From: a virus
Length of the DNA stretch: 53,430 nt
IMG/VR virus record: IMGVR_UViG_3300048927_000178
Coordinates: 1 to 53,430 of that record
Direction: 5' to 3' (one strand)
Position 1 is the first letter of the stretch, and every line of letters starts with the position of its first letter. The notes beneath the pieces are model-generated. The model was not told the origin of the DNA. It saw nothing but the letters and a program-made list of their open reading frames with translations, and ran no database searches. A program made the position numbers and the translations under genes. Below, piece by piece: positions 20,926-29,892 of this stretch.

Positions 20926-20955
20926 CACAGGGCGCATATATGAGTGCGCCCTGTG
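20926..20955. terminator. Bidirectional hairpin between convergent genes
   Basis: A perfect 11-bp stem (CACAGGGCGCA/TGCGCCCTGTG) with an 8-nt loop lies between the Rz1 stop and the stop of the reversed Tai-like gene. It lacks a T-run but is well placed to separate the two transcripts. A related copy occurs at 21639-21658. Confidence 0.55.
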
Positions 20956-20957
20956 CA

Positions 20958-21416
20958 TCACTGGCAGCCTAGGCTTTTCAGAGTGTCAACCAAAACAGGT
21001 AATGCTGGCGAACTCCATGGATCGATGAAGTCTGAGTGAAGAGTAGAACCTACAAGTTTACCGGCCTTATCGTAAAGCGGGTCAGAGTGGCTGGATTCGT
21101 ACTTCTTGTTTCGGTTGTCTATAGGATTAAAGATTTGGCGCAATGTGACTGGAGGGCAAGTCCCTGCACCACCACGCGCCGCTTGCTGCATAGCTGCCGC
21201 TATGAATCCAGAGCAATAAGACCAGTCACTTCTGCTTTGTTTTGTTTCTTCGGAGTTAGAGCCACTCACGCAATAGCTATAAATCTGCCCAATACTAGGA
21301 GAAGTCATTTTCACATTGGGACTTATAGGGGCGATTACAGGTAAATCCAAAAATTTGTCGTCAGCGTATGATAAGCAGCTAACTAGACACAGTGTGGATA
21401 AGAACAGCTTTTTCAT
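20958..21416 (-). CDS. Secreted Rap1a/Tai-like protein
   Basis: 152 aa. The signal peptide MKKLFLSTLCLVSCLSYA is followed by a mature protein with five Cys and the blocks IYSYCVSG, SYCSGFIAAAMQQAA and GTCPPVTLRQIF, ending LPVLVDTLKSLGCQ. This matches the general Rap1a/Tai immunity pattern (YCxGyi, C-P-vT, terminal Cys). Members block peptidoglycan amidase effectors in the periplasm. It is reversed relative to the lysis genes, so it is expressed separately, probably in the lysogen. Confidence 0.55.
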   Translation of the reverse strand: MKKLFLSTLCLVSCLSYADDKFLDLPVIAPISPNVKMTSPSIGQIYSYCVSGSNSEETKQSRSDWSYCSGFIAAAMQQAARGGAGTCPPVTLRQIFNPIDNRNKKYESSHSDPLYDKAGKLVGSTLHSDFIDPWSSPALPVLVDTLKSLGCQ

Positions 21417-21865
21417 TTGTATAATCAATACAGTCAGTTATCAGTGCTTTTATTATGACAAGAAGCCACACAAAGAAAAATCTGAAAAGAAGCACAGGCG
21501 ATCCACGCTGTGAATCGTTGCGGCATCGGCCCACTTAGCATTGAGGTCATTATGTCACTACAAAGTAGTCAAAACCCGTCACATTTCCGCGAGGAATGGG
21601 TTTAGCAGTCAGATGAGCAAGAAGAGTGAGCATCCCAAGGCGCATTTGCGAGTGCGCCTGATGATGAATCTCTCCGACAAGGGATAACGGTTAGCCACGC
21701 TGTGAATTTTTGTTTAAGAAGCTTGAACCAGTGTGGTTGGATTAGTAAGATTCAGGAAACGCATTTATTAAAGGAATAAACGTTATACCTGAGCACAGTG
21801 AGGGTGTTCACCTTTGGCTAATTTGCCGTCGCGGACATTGTTCGCTTTAAAAGAAGGGTATAGAG
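21417..21865. other. Gene-poor interval with repeats
   Basis: I see no convincing gene. It holds a hairpin (GGCGCA/TGCGCC, 21639-21658) related to 20926-20955, the 13-mer CCACGCTGTGAAT at 21503-21515 and 21695-21707, and presumably the promoters of the flanking divergent genes. Confidence 0.5.
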
Positions 21866-22282
21866 ATGCGTACAGAGGATGATCTGAAAGAAATCAAGCA
21901 AAGCTTACATAGGATCGCTTACGGCGGGCGATCCATTGGTAACCTTTGGCTTATTATCGCCGAAATCACTTTGTTCAATTTAATGCTTGTTTTTATGATT
22001 CACGGGCATTCAAATGGATCTATTGGGCAGTTATTTGCACTGTTTTATGGTGTTTCTGCTGTTTTTTTGATTTTAAGTAGATGGAACTTAATACCTCTAC
22101 TTATATGCTATGTATACGTGAGTTTGTGTTGGTCCATAATTCCTTACGGCGTGATCATGGATGCAAAATACCCTGTTCTTGCATGGGGTGTTGCGGCAGT
22201 TGTCTTTGCTTTTTCTATGTGGTTGCATATCTTTTATGTGACAGATAACGTTTTAAAAGAAAAGAAGAAAGGCAGAAGGTAA
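21866..22282 (+). CDS. Four-span membrane protein, unknown function
   Basis: 138 aa. A charged helical N-terminus (TEDDLKEIKQSLHRIAYGG) is followed by four hydrophobic helices from about residue 25 to 128 and a basic tail (KEKKKGRR). AT-rich compared with the structural genes, followed by its own terminator, and so likely a moron expressed in the lysogen. Superinfection exclusion is a reasonable guess only. Confidence 0.6.
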   Translation: MRTEDDLKEIKQSLHRIAYGGRSIGNLWLIIAEITLFNLMLVFMIHGHSNGSIGQLFALFYGVSAVFLILSRWNLIPLLICYVYVSLCWSIIPYGVIMDAKYPVLAWGVAAVVFAFSMWLHIFYVTDNVLKEKKKGRR

Positions 22283-22312
22283 AAGTAACTCAGCCTCAAT
22301 TTTTGTCATTAA

Positions 22313-22337
22313 GGGTTCGCTTCGGCGGGCCCTTTTT
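22313..22337 (+). terminator. Terminator after the membrane protein gene
   Basis: GGGTTCGC-TTCG-GCGGGCCC followed by five T residues. Confidence 0.85.
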
Positions 22338-22349
22338 ATTGGAAGGGAA

Positions 22350-22532
22350 ATTACCGACATTTACCGCATCACAGTCACCACCAAATCAGGCGAAACTCAC
22401 ATTGGCCTGATGAACCGCTCACAACCTGAAATCGTAAACGGCTTCATTGGTGTTGCTCAGGAAGATGGCGCTTGGGTATACCTCGCGCCGGATGACGTGC
22501 TCAAGATGGAATTCTTGCCGGTTAACGACTAA
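22350..22532 (+). CDS. Small phage protein without a canonical start codon
   Basis: About 60 aa, with clear coding character: IYRITVTTKSGETHIGLMNR, then GVAQEDGAWVYLAPDDVLKM. It resembles small proteins found before terminase genes in coliphages. No ATG, GTG or TTG lies in frame upstream of the conserved part. The only candidates are ATT at 22350 or 22359, after GGAAGGG (22341-22347). It is either an AUU-started gene or one that has lost its start. Confidence 0.5.
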   Translation: MTDIYRITVTTKSGETHIGLMNRSQPEIVNGFIGVAQEDGAWVYLAPDDVLKMEFLPVND

Positions 22533-22602
22533 GAACCCAAAGAACAATTGCGTTAATAGTTGGTGCGTATGCGACTGCCAGCTCAATTAATTTTGTAGAC
22601 AT
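22522..22602 (-). CDS. 26-aa hydrophobic peptide, antisense end
   Basis: MSTKLIELAVAYAPTINAIV followed by LWVLSR. A textbook ribosome site (GGAGGT, 4 nt spacing) precedes the ATG on the minus strand. Its 3' end overlaps the end of the preceding small gene antisense. Size and hydrophobicity resemble small toxic membrane peptides, but no antitoxin RNA is identified. Confidence 0.4.
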   Translation of the reverse strand: MSTKLIELAVAYAPTINAIVLWVLSR

Positions 22603-22674
22603 AATTACCTCCGTACTTTGGCGCCTCCGGTCTTGGAGGACGCTTCCCCATAGTGATGATTTTGAGGAACGCAT

Positions 22675-23277
22675 ATGGCAGCACCAGATTGGGAGGCCAT
22701 CGAATCGGCTTACCGTGCTGGTTTGATGTCTATCCGCGAAATAGCTTCACAACATGGCATTACTCACGGCGCTATAAACAAGCGAGCGAAGCGTGACGGA
22801 TGGGAGCGCGACCTCAAAGCGAAGATAAAAGCCAAGGCTGATTCGCTGGTATCCAAACGCGAGGTATCCAGACAGGTATCCACCGAAACGGCTACCAACG
22901 AGCGGATACTGATTGAGGCTAACGCCGAGGTGATCGCCAACGTCCGCATGGAACATCGTGGTGATATCCGCCGCGCACGAGGTATGGCTAACTCACTATT
23001 TGATGAACTGGAAGTCCAATGTGCCGATGTTGAGTCTCTGCGTAAGCTTGGCGAACTGATGTTTGACCCTGATGAGAAAACCGGCAGGGACAGGCTGAAC
23101 GAGATTTATCAGAAGGCAACGAGCTTGCCTGGGCGCGTGAAGTCTATGAAAGACTTATCCGACACGCTGAAAACCCTCGTTGGTCTCGAGCGTCAGGCAT
23201 ACGACATCGACGGGCCGACCGGCGATGAATCAACGAAGAAGCTCTCCGATTTGATGGACGATTTAGCCAAGGGGTAA
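22675..23277 (+). CDS. terS: Terminase small subunit
   Basis: 200 aa. The N-terminal HTH (WEAIESAYRAGLMSIREIAS, HGITHGAINKRAKRDGW) recognises the packaging site. The central helical region makes the oligomer and the C-terminus (LSDLMDDLAKG) likely binds TerL. It sits immediately upstream of terL, overlapping none of it (2 bp gap). Confidence 0.92.
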   Translation: MAAPDWEAIESAYRAGLMSIREIASQHGITHGAINKRAKRDGWERDLKAKIKAKADSLVSKREVSRQVSTETATNERILIEANAEVIANVRMEHRGDIRRARGMANSLFDELEVQCADVESLRKLGELMFDPDEKTGRDRLNEIYQKATSLPGRVKSMKDLSDTLKTLVGLERQAYDIDGPTGDESTKKLSDLMDDLAKG

Positions 23278-23279
23278 TC

Positions 23280-24752
23280 ATGAAGCCAGAACACATCGCG
23301 CTTCTGCGTGACAAACTCTGGCGCCTGAACAACCTCTACTGGATTACCGACAAAGAAGGCAAGCCAGTCCGGTTCAAGATGACGCCGGAGCAGCTCGAAT
23401 ACTTCGAAGGCATGCATACCCGCAACATCATCCTGAAAGCACGCCAGCTTGGCTTCACGACTGAGGTCTGCATCATTCAACTTGATGCTGCGTTGTTTGA
23501 GGCTGCGAAGTGCGCCCTGATCGCCCACACCCTAAATGATGCCAAGCGCCTGTTTCGCGAAAAGGTGAAATACGCCTACGACCGGCTGCCGGCAGAAATC
23601 AGGGCAGCCAATCCCGCGAGCAATGACTCAGCGGGTGAGCTGGTATTTAAGAAAGGCGGCTCTCTCTACGTCAGCACGTCATTTCGTGGCGGAACGCTGC
23701 GCTTCCTGCACGTTTCCGAGTTCGGAAAGATATGCGCTAAGTTCCCCGACAAAGCGCGGGAGATTGTCACTGGCGCATTCGAAGCCGTATCGAGCGATTG
23801 CTTCACCACGATTGAAAGCACAGCCGAAGGCCGGGCGAGTTACTTCTTCGATTACTGCCAGACTGCCGAGAAGGCAATGCTGCAGGGTAAGCAACTGTCT
23901 AACCTCGATTGGAAGTTTTTCTTCTTCTCCTGGTGGAAGAATCCACTCTATGCCATCGACCCTGTAGAGCCACTACCGCAGCGCCTGAGCGATTATTTTG
24001 ACGATATCGAGGCGAAGCAAGGCATCAACCTGAACGAGCGCCAGAAGGCTTGGTATTACGCCAAAGAGAAGACGCTCGGCGACGACATGAAGCGCGAGTA
24101 TCCATCGATACCCGCTGAAGCGTTTGAACAGTCTGTCGAGGGTGCTTACTACGCCAAGCAGTTCCGCTGGCTCTACACCAACAAGCGCGTTGGTGAATTG
24201 CCGGACAACTCGCACCAGCTCGTTCATACCTTCTGGGATATCGGTGTAGGAGACTCCACCGCGATATGGTTCGTGCGTGAAGTCGGTGATGAATTCCACA
24301 TCATCGACTATTACGAGAACAGCGGCGAAGGCCTGCGCCATTACATGAAGGTGCTGAAAGACCGTGGTTACGAATACGGTGACCATTGGGCGCCACACGA
24401 CATCGATAACCGTGAATTTGCTGGCGACGGTAAAAGCCGCAAACAGATAGCAGCTGAAGGTTTCGAAATCGACGGTCAGGTTTACTCAATTCGCTTTAAG
24501 GTCGCGCCAAAGCTTGGCGTTGACACCGGCATCGACTCAGTACGTGAAATCCTCCCAAAATGCGCTTTTGACGCTGCTAAGTGTGAGCAGGGCATTTCTC
24601 ACCTTGAGGGCTATCGCAAGGAGTGGGACGACAAACGCGGCTGCTGGAAAGATAAACCGCTGCACGACTTCACATCGCACGGCGCTGATGCGTTCCGCTA
24701 CTTTGCTGTAGCGAAGACCAACCACAAACAGACCGGCGCAATATTCTTCTAA
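23280..24752 (+). CDS. terL: Terminase large subunit
   Basis: 490 aa. The N-terminal ATPase region has the Walker A-like ILKARQLGFTTE (about residues 51-62) and FLHVSEFGKI (Walker B region). The C-terminal RNase H-like nuclease begins near FWDIGVGDSTAIWF and ends with HDFTSHGADAFRYFA, whose acidic residues should bind metal. It packages phage DNA into proheads. Length is normal for the family. Confidence 0.95.
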   Translation: MKPEHIALLRDKLWRLNNLYWITDKEGKPVRFKMTPEQLEYFEGMHTRNIILKARQLGFTTEVCIIQLDAALFEAAKCALIAHTLNDAKRLFREKVKYAYDRLPAEIRAANPASNDSAGELVFKKGGSLYVSTSFRGGTLRFLHVSEFGKICAKFPDKAREIVTGAFEAVSSDCFTTIESTAEGRASYFFDYCQTAEKAMLQGKQLSNLDWKFFFFSWWKNPLYAIDPVEPLPQRLSDYFDDIEAKQGINLNERQKAWYYAKEKTLGDDMKREYPSIPAEAFEQSVEGAYYAKQFRWLYTNKRVGELPDNSHQLVHTFWDIGVGDSTAIWFVREVGDEFHIIDYYENSGEGLRHYMKVLKDRGYEYGDHWAPHDIDNREFAGDGKSRKQIAAEGFEIDGQVYSIRFKVAPKLGVDTGIDSVREILPKCAFDAAKCEQGISHLEGYRKEWDDKRGCWKDKPLHDFTSHGADAFRYFAVAKTNHKQTGAIFF

Positions 24753-24763
24753 GGAGCTCATCA

Positions 24764-26221
24764 GTGAGTGAACTAAGCAACGGGGAGCAATTCCTCGTGA
24801 ACGCCCTCGCTGATGCTGTGGGCCGACAGCGCATGATGTATGGCGCCAGAAATGGCAACACCAAGCGCACAAAGCTATATGAGGAGTTCGGTTATCCCGA
24901 TGAACTTGGTTTCGACCAGTATTACCGCGCCTATGAGCGCAACCCTGTAGCCTATGCCGCAGTGCATAAGCTGCTGGAATCGTGCTGGACGGATAAGCCG
25001 ACGATTATCGACGGTGACGAGAACAAAGAGTCGACCGAAACAACGCCGTGGGAGAAGACAGCAACCAAACTGCTGAGCAAGCATTGGGCGAAAATCAAAG
25101 ATGCCGACCGCCGCAATTTGGTTGGCCGGTACTCGGCGCTACTCATCCAGTTCAAAGATGGCCGAGAGTGGAAAGAACCAGTAGATATCAGCGTCGTTTC
25201 CCGGTTGCGCGATAAAGCCATCGTCAAACTCATCCCTGCATGGGAATCGCAAATTAAACCTGGCAACTTCGACACGGACACCATGTCGGAAACTTACGGT
25301 GAGCCGGTTAACTACCAGTTCAATGAGCAGCCAGTGGGTGACGATGGCACCTATGGACCGGTGCGCAGCGTTACAGTCCATCCGGAACGCGTAATCATCC
25401 TGTGTGAAGGCTCAGAAGATGAAAACATGCTGTCCGGCGTGCCATTCCTACGCGCTGGCTACAACAAGCTGCTGGACCTCGAAAAAATATCCGGCGGTAG
25501 CGCTGAAGGCTTCCTGAAGAACGCTAGTCGCCAGTTAGGCATCAGCTTCGACGCGCAGACGGATATGGTGGCGATCGCCAAGATGGCGAAAGAGGCCGGT
25601 TACGAAAACCTCGGCGAAGCGATGAACGACAAGATGATGAAGCTGAATCGAGGTACTGATTCGGCACTCGTCACGCAGTCGGGCACCACATCGGTTCTAT
25701 CTGTCGCTGCAGCCGACCCGGCGCCAAGCTGGACAGTCACGGCAAACGAATTCACATCATCAATTCAGTGTCCGTTCACCATTCAGTTTGGTCAGCAAAC
25801 AGGGCGCCTCGCTTCTGATGAAGACAAAACAGATTGGGCAAAGCGCTGCAATAGTCGCCGCTGGGGCCATCAAACAGCTGTAGTAACCAAATTCATTGAG
25901 CGCTGCTGGAAGACAGGGGTGATTGAGCCGCCGAAATCTGGCGAAGTCACGCTAGCATGGTCTGACCTACTTGCACCAAGCGAGAAAGATAAGATCGCTA
26001 ACATGCAGGCGCTGGCAGACGTTGCCCAGAAGTCACAAGCGGCATACGGAACTCCTGCAATTGAACCTAACGAGATTCGTTCTGCCGGCGAGCTTGAGCC
26101 ATTGCCTGAACCTCAACTCCCTGACCCAAACAAAAAGCTAAACGATAAGGACCCGCTGAATGATGACGACGCCAGCGAGAACCCGAATCGGAACACCTAT
26201 AATTCCCCGCAACAAAGCTGA
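24764..26221 (+). CDS. Portal protein (DUF1073 family)
   Basis: 485 aa. The DUF1073 portal pattern is visible: FDQYYRAYERNPVAYAAVHK, LESCWTDKPTI, and DLEKISGGSAEGFLKNAS. It forms the dodecameric DNA gate at the prohead vertex. The acidic Pro-rich C-terminus overlaps the next gene by 62 nt. Databases sometimes name this family Acb1-like, but no paired HxT phosphoesterase motifs are seen here. Confidence 0.88.
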   Translation: MSELSNGEQFLVNALADAVGRQRMMYGARNGNTKRTKLYEEFGYPDELGFDQYYRAYERNPVAYAAVHKLLESCWTDKPTIIDGDENKESTETTPWEKTATKLLSKHWAKIKDADRRNLVGRYSALLIQFKDGREWKEPVDISVVSRLRDKAIVKLIPAWESQIKPGNFDTDTMSETYGEPVNYQFNEQPVGDDGTYGPVRSVTVHPERVIILCEGSEDENMLSGVPFLRAGYNKLLDLEKISGGSAEGFLKNASRQLGISFDAQTDMVAIAKMAKEAGYENLGEAMNDKMMKLNRGTDSALVTQSGTTSVLSVAAADPAPSWTVTANEFTSSIQCPFTIQFGQQTGRLASDEDKTDWAKRCNSRRWGHQTAVVTKFIERCWKTGVIEPPKSGEVTLAWSDLLAPSEKDKIANMQALADVAQKSQAAYGTPAIEPNEIRSAGELEPLPEPQLPDPNKKLNDKDPLNDDDASENPNRNTYNSPQQS

Positions 26222-27128
26222 CCCAACGCAATCATCGCGTCAGGTTGGGCGGATGTACCGCGACATCGATGATCGCTATTACCAGATTAAACTCGCGCTG
26301 AAGCAGCTATTTGATGAGCGGTTAACCGGAACTGAGCGCATTGGTAACGCCTCGCATGCCGTATATGGCGATGTGATTTACCAGGTGAACGCCGGTACCT
26401 ACGTCTACGACATGACAGCCGCGCAACTGGCTGACCTGCTGCAGCGTGTTCAGCTAATACTTGACGATCACCTTCTAGACGGCGGTAGTCAAAACCTGTG
26501 GGCGCTGAGTTACGTTGCAGCAGAGTATGAGCGCGGTACGCGGCAGGCTTTTACCAACCTGTCAGTGCAATCGACCGTCTACGAGCAGCAAACCACGCTG
26601 GCGCAGCTTCTGAGCAGCCCGGCATATCAGAACCAGATTGCCGCAGCCTACGTATCGACCTATAGCGACTGGAAAGGCATCAGTGACGCAACCCGCGCTG
26701 ACCTGGCTAATGTCGTGTCCGACTCAATCGGTCGTGGCGTTAACCCGCGCGAGACCGCCCGCATAATCAGTAAGCGGCTTGATGTATCGATGGCGCAGGC
26801 CAAGAACATTGCGCAGACCGAGCTGGTAGGCGCTCTACGCAAAGCACAGTGGTTTGAAACGGATTGGGCAAAGGAAAGGTTAGGCCTGAACACCGCCATC
26901 CTCTGGCTGTCCGCTCTGAAGCCAACAACTCGCTCATGGCATGCTGCCCGACATGGACACACTTACACCACTGAGCAAGTGGAAGCCTTCTACGCTGAGC
27001 GCGGCAATCGGTACCACTGCTATTGCGCTAACGTGCCCTGTTTGCTGGATGACAAAGGGGAGATCGTAAATGCCGGCCTCGTTGACAGGCTGAGCAAAGA
27101 GCGAAAGGAATGGCAGCAGACCACTTAA
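26160..27128 (+). CDS. Minor head protein (SPP1 gp7/Mu F-like)
   Basis: 322 aa. The C-terminal head-morphogenesis motif is clear: AQTELVGALRKAQWFETDW, SALKPTTRSWHAARHGHTY, and RYHCYCANVPCLLDD. The N-terminal 60 nt overlap the portal gene; AAGGA is 8 nt before the ATG at 26160. It is thought to act in early head assembly and DNA ejection. Confidence 0.88.
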   Translation: MMTTPARTRIGTPIIPRNKADPTQSSRQVGRMYRDIDDRYYQIKLALKQLFDERLTGTERIGNASHAVYGDVIYQVNAGTYVYDMTAAQLADLLQRVQLILDDHLLDGGSQNLWALSYVAAEYERGTRQAFTNLSVQSTVYEQQTTLAQLLSSPAYQNQIAAAYVSTYSDWKGISDATRADLANVVSDSIGRGVNPRETARIISKRLDVSMAQAKNIAQTELVGALRKAQWFETDWAKERLGLNTAILWLSALKPTTRSWHAARHGHTYTTEQVEAFYAERGNRYHCYCANVPCLLDDKGEIVNAGLVDRLSKERKEWQQTT

Positions 27129-27152
27129 CTATCCACCCCATGAGGACACAGC

Positions 27153-28352
27153 ATGAAACGCAATCGCGTTAACGTGCTGTCCGTCGTCAACTCTACGTCA
27201 AACATCACAACCGAAATCATCAACGGCAGGCTACACATCGTGGTCCGTGGCGTAACGCCTATCGTTGACGACATCGTGATGAACGGCAAGTTGTATACGG
27301 CAGCAGAAATCGCAAAGGGCTACAAAACCCTTGAGCGCACACCAATGCCTTTAGGGCACCCAATAGTTGATGGAAAACACGTCTCAGCCCGCGATGTTCA
27401 GGCGGTCAATGAATACCACGTAGGTGCATGGCTGCAGGATGTAGAACACAAGGATGGCAAGGTCTCTGGCGACATGTACGTTGATCGGCGCTATGCCGAA
27501 TCAACCGAGAAAGGCCAGCGCCTTGTCAACCGTCTTGATGACATGGCAGCGCGTAAAAATGTTGAGCCAATCCACATTTCAACAGGGCTTCTTTACTCCG
27601 GCATCGCCGCTAATGGCGAGTCGAAGGGCAAGAAGTACCGCGAAATCGTCACCAACATGATGTTTGACCACGTGGCCAACCTGCTCGATGAACCGGGCGC
27701 CGGCACACCAGAGGAGGGCGTGGGCATCTTTGTTAACTCCGATGGCTCCGAGCAGGAGCTGGAAGTGGTGAATCTGGCTGAAGCCGAGACGCCCGATCCT
27801 GATTTACCGCAAGACCCCGCACTTAAAACACTTTTCAACCAGCTAAAGGCGTTTTTCAGCGCCAACAGCAATTCCGTCAAAGAGGAAGCAAACCCGATGA
27901 AAGAACTCATCACCAATGCGCTGAAAGCGAAAGGCATCGACGTTGAAGGTAAGTCCGATGCTGAGCTAATGGACGCTTACAACCAGATGGCCGCCGAAGA
28001 TGCGACAGCGAAAGCTGCAGCTGATGAAAAGGCCAAGAAAGAGAAAGAAGAGGCTGACAAAAAGGCCAAAGAAACTGCCACCAATAGCGATGAAGCTCCG
28101 GCATGGTTCAAGCCATTCGCCGAAAAACTGAGCACCATTGAAAGCGGCCTGGCAGTTAACTCTGACAAAGAGAAAGGTGAAAAACGCGCAGCAGTTAAAG
28201 CCAGGTTCCAGCTCGACGATCTGGCTGTGAATGCTCTGGACGGGGCGGCGCTTGATGGCCTGTACGCCCAATGCCAGACCTCTACTGGCCTGAACGGATC
28301 ATTCCGTCAGTCCGCTACCAATAACCAATCAGTCAGCGAAATGCCGGAGTAA
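27153..28352 (+). CDS. DUF2213 protein: prohead protease fused to scaffold
   Basis: 399 aa. The N-terminal half (about residues 1-200; GRLHIVVRGVTPIVDDIVMN, RTPMPLGHPI) is a DUF2213 domain, placed where prohead proteases lie. The C-terminal half (about 249-399) is a charged Ala/Lys/Glu helix typical of scaffolds. An internal in-frame ATG at 27897 could produce the scaffold alone. Confidence 0.8.
   Translation: MKRNRVNVLSVVNSTSNITTEIINGRLHIVVRGVTPIVDDIVMNGKLYTAAEIAKGYKTLERTPMPLGHPIVDGKHVSARDVQAVNEYHVGAWLQDVEHKDGKVSGDMYVDRRYAESTEKGQRLVNRLDDMAARKNVEPIHISTGLLYSGIAANGESKGKKYREIVTNMMFDHVANLLDEPGAGTPEEGVGIFVNSDGSEQELEVVNLAEAETPDPDLPQDPALKTLFNQLKAFFSANSNSVKEEANPMKELITNALKAKGIDVEGKSDAELMDAYNQMAAEDATAKAAADEKAKKEKEEADKKAKETATNSDEAPAWFKPFAEKLSTIESGLAVNSDKEKGEKRAAVKARFQLDDLAVNALDGAALDGLYAQCQTSTGLNGSFRQSATNNQSVSEMPE
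27897..28352 (+). CDS. Possible nested scaffold protein (internal start)
   Basis: 151 aa, same frame as the DUF2213 gene. ATG 27897 (KELITNALKAKGIDVEG...) lies 10 nt after AGAGGA, at the domain border and just after a low-complexity Asn/Ser linker. Lambda C/Nu3 has the same nested design. It is a prediction from architecture only. Confidence 0.45.
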   Translation: MKELITNALKAKGIDVEGKSDAELMDAYNQMAAEDATAKAAADEKAKKEKEEADKKAKETATNSDEAPAWFKPFAEKLSTIESGLAVNSDKEKGEKRAAVKARFQLDDLAVNALDGAALDGLYAQCQTSTGLNGSFRQSATNNQSVSEMPE

Positions 28353-28355
28353 ATA

Positions 28356-28796
28356 ATGGCTAAAGATGGAAAGCACGTAATCCACGCGGGCGGTGTGTTC
28401 CACAACCCGCAACTCAACCGAGAAGGCGCTGCGGCGGCTGATACTCAACCCGGCACAGTCGGCTTCTTCGACAACACCACCAAAAAATTCACCGCGTCAG
28501 TTGATGGCAACGAAGACGCGATTTTGTACGTCGCGAACTACGACTACCTGCGTTGCAAAACAGTTGATGACGTCATTGAAGAGGGTGATTGGGTGGTTGC
28601 GATGCACCCAACTCCGGGCGTGTTCTTCAACATTCCTGCTGCAACCGGCACCTATACAAAAGGCCAGCCGCTCTCGATCGCCAATGGTCGCGTGAAAGCT
28701 GTTGCAACCGACGAGTCTATCCGCGCGTTCGTGGAAGAAGAGCGTCCATACACCATCGCGACAGCAGGTGACCTCCTGCGCGTTGTCATTAAGTAA
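28356..28796 (+). CDS. Capsid decoration-like protein
   Basis: 146 aa, beta-rich (AGGVFHNPQLNREGAA, EGDWVVAMHPTPGVFFNI). Position between the protease/scaffold and the major capsid gene, and size, match capsid-stabilising (decoration) proteins. The assignment rests mainly on gene order. Confidence 0.6.
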   Translation: MAKDGKHVIHAGGVFHNPQLNREGAAAADTQPGTVGFFDNTTKKFTASVDGNEDAILYVANYDYLRCKTVDDVIEEGDWVVAMHPTPGVFFNIPAATGTYTKGQPLSIANGRVKAVATDESIRAFVEEERPYTIATAGDLLRVVIK

Positions 28797-28806
28797 GGAG
28801 TACCGA

Positions 28807-29883
28807 ATGTTTGTATTCTCCACCAAAAAGGCGACCGAAACCGGCAACCTCGCGGCCAACTCAGCGCAGTTCAAAAAGTTAACAGCGGAGCGTAACGCAA
28901 GCGCGCAGTCAGCTGCTGACTTCATTGCTCGCACTCAATGGCGCGGTGATGCAGATGACACGCCAATGCTGGATGCGGTAAACGCAGTTGATGATATCCG
29001 TCGCATGTACCGCGCATACGACCAAACCGTATTGGCTCAGTTCGAGCCTAACACCGAATTCACCCTGCTTAACGACCTGATGCCACTGGCTCGCTCTGTC
29101 CGCCTAGAAGAATCAGTATATGAGTACGCTCGCACCGGCGGTCGCGGCTGGGCGCATACCTCAATGTCAGGTCAGATTGGCGCCGCGCTGGATGCGAAGT
29201 CTTATACCTTCGACGGCACAATGGTTCCTATCCATGATTCAGGTTTCAAATTTGGATGGCGCGACCCGGTATTTAACAAGGGTTCAGCGCTGTCATCTTT
29301 GGCTGATGCTCAAGCTGGCTCAGTAAATGACGTGCGCCGTCAGTACGTTGATTACATCTGGGATGGTTTCCGCGACTCAGCAGGTAATTTCATCAAGTTT
29401 GATGATTACACCTGGAAAGGTCTAAAGGGCGATGAGCGTGTTGGACAGATTACGCTGACCTTCAATTTCGCTACCAGTTCTGATCCGAAAGCCATTCGTG
29501 CTCAAGCGATTTTGCTCCGCGATGTGCTCAAACTTCAGAACTACCAGTACGGTGAGCAGGATTGGTATGTATCAAGCGAGATCATGTCGAACTGGGAACA
29601 ATATTTCGACGTTAATTCGCTGCGAACGATCATGGAAGAGCTCCTGAAGTTATCCGGCATTAAAAGCATCAAAGTGGATGCGAAATTAACTGGTAACCAG
29701 ATCCTGATTGTTCCGCTTGCCGCCGGTGTCATCGCACCTGTTGTTGGTCAGGCGTTTGGCACCGTTGCAGACCCGCGTCATCACTACAACAGCGACTTCG
29801 TTTGGCGCACTTGGGGTGCTTCCGGCCTGATGGTCAAGCAAGACATCAATGGTCATTTCTCAGTTATTTTCGCTTCGAGCTAA
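28807..29883 (+). CDS. Major capsid protein
   Basis: 358 aa. It follows the decoration-like gene and has the compact mixed fold expected of an HK97-type capsid (DDIRRMYRAYDQTVLAQFEP; FVWRTWGASGLMVKQDING near the end). The ATG at 28807 has AAGGAG 6 nt upstream; the longer open frame upstream lies within the previous gene. Present in hundreds of copies per virion. Confidence 0.85.
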   Translation: MFVFSTKKATETGNLAANSAQFKKLTAERNASAQSAADFIARTQWRGDADDTPMLDAVNAVDDIRRMYRAYDQTVLAQFEPNTEFTLLNDLMPLARSVRLEESVYEYARTGGRGWAHTSMSGQIGAALDAKSYTFDGTMVPIHDSGFKFGWRDPVFNKGSALSSLADAQAGSVNDVRRQYVDYIWDGFRDSAGNFIKFDDYTWKGLKGDERVGQITLTFNFATSSDPKAIRAQAILLRDVLKLQNYQYGEQDWYVSSEIMSNWEQYFDVNSLRTIMEELLKLSGIKSIKVDAKLTGNQILIVPLAAGVIAPVVGQAFGTVADPRHHYNSDFVWRTWGASGLMVKQDINGHFSVIFASS

Positions 29884-29892
29884 GGAACAAAC

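Noticed and set aside
21613-21687. 24-aa frame over the second hairpin copy (starts MSKKSEHPKAH)
   Set aside because: There is no ribosome site and the sequence is explained by the repeated hairpin element.
24764-26221. Calling the portal an anti-CBASS Acb1 enzyme
   Set aside because: The DUF1073 family is sometimes labelled this way, but length, gene order and the absence of paired HxT motifs fit a portal protein.
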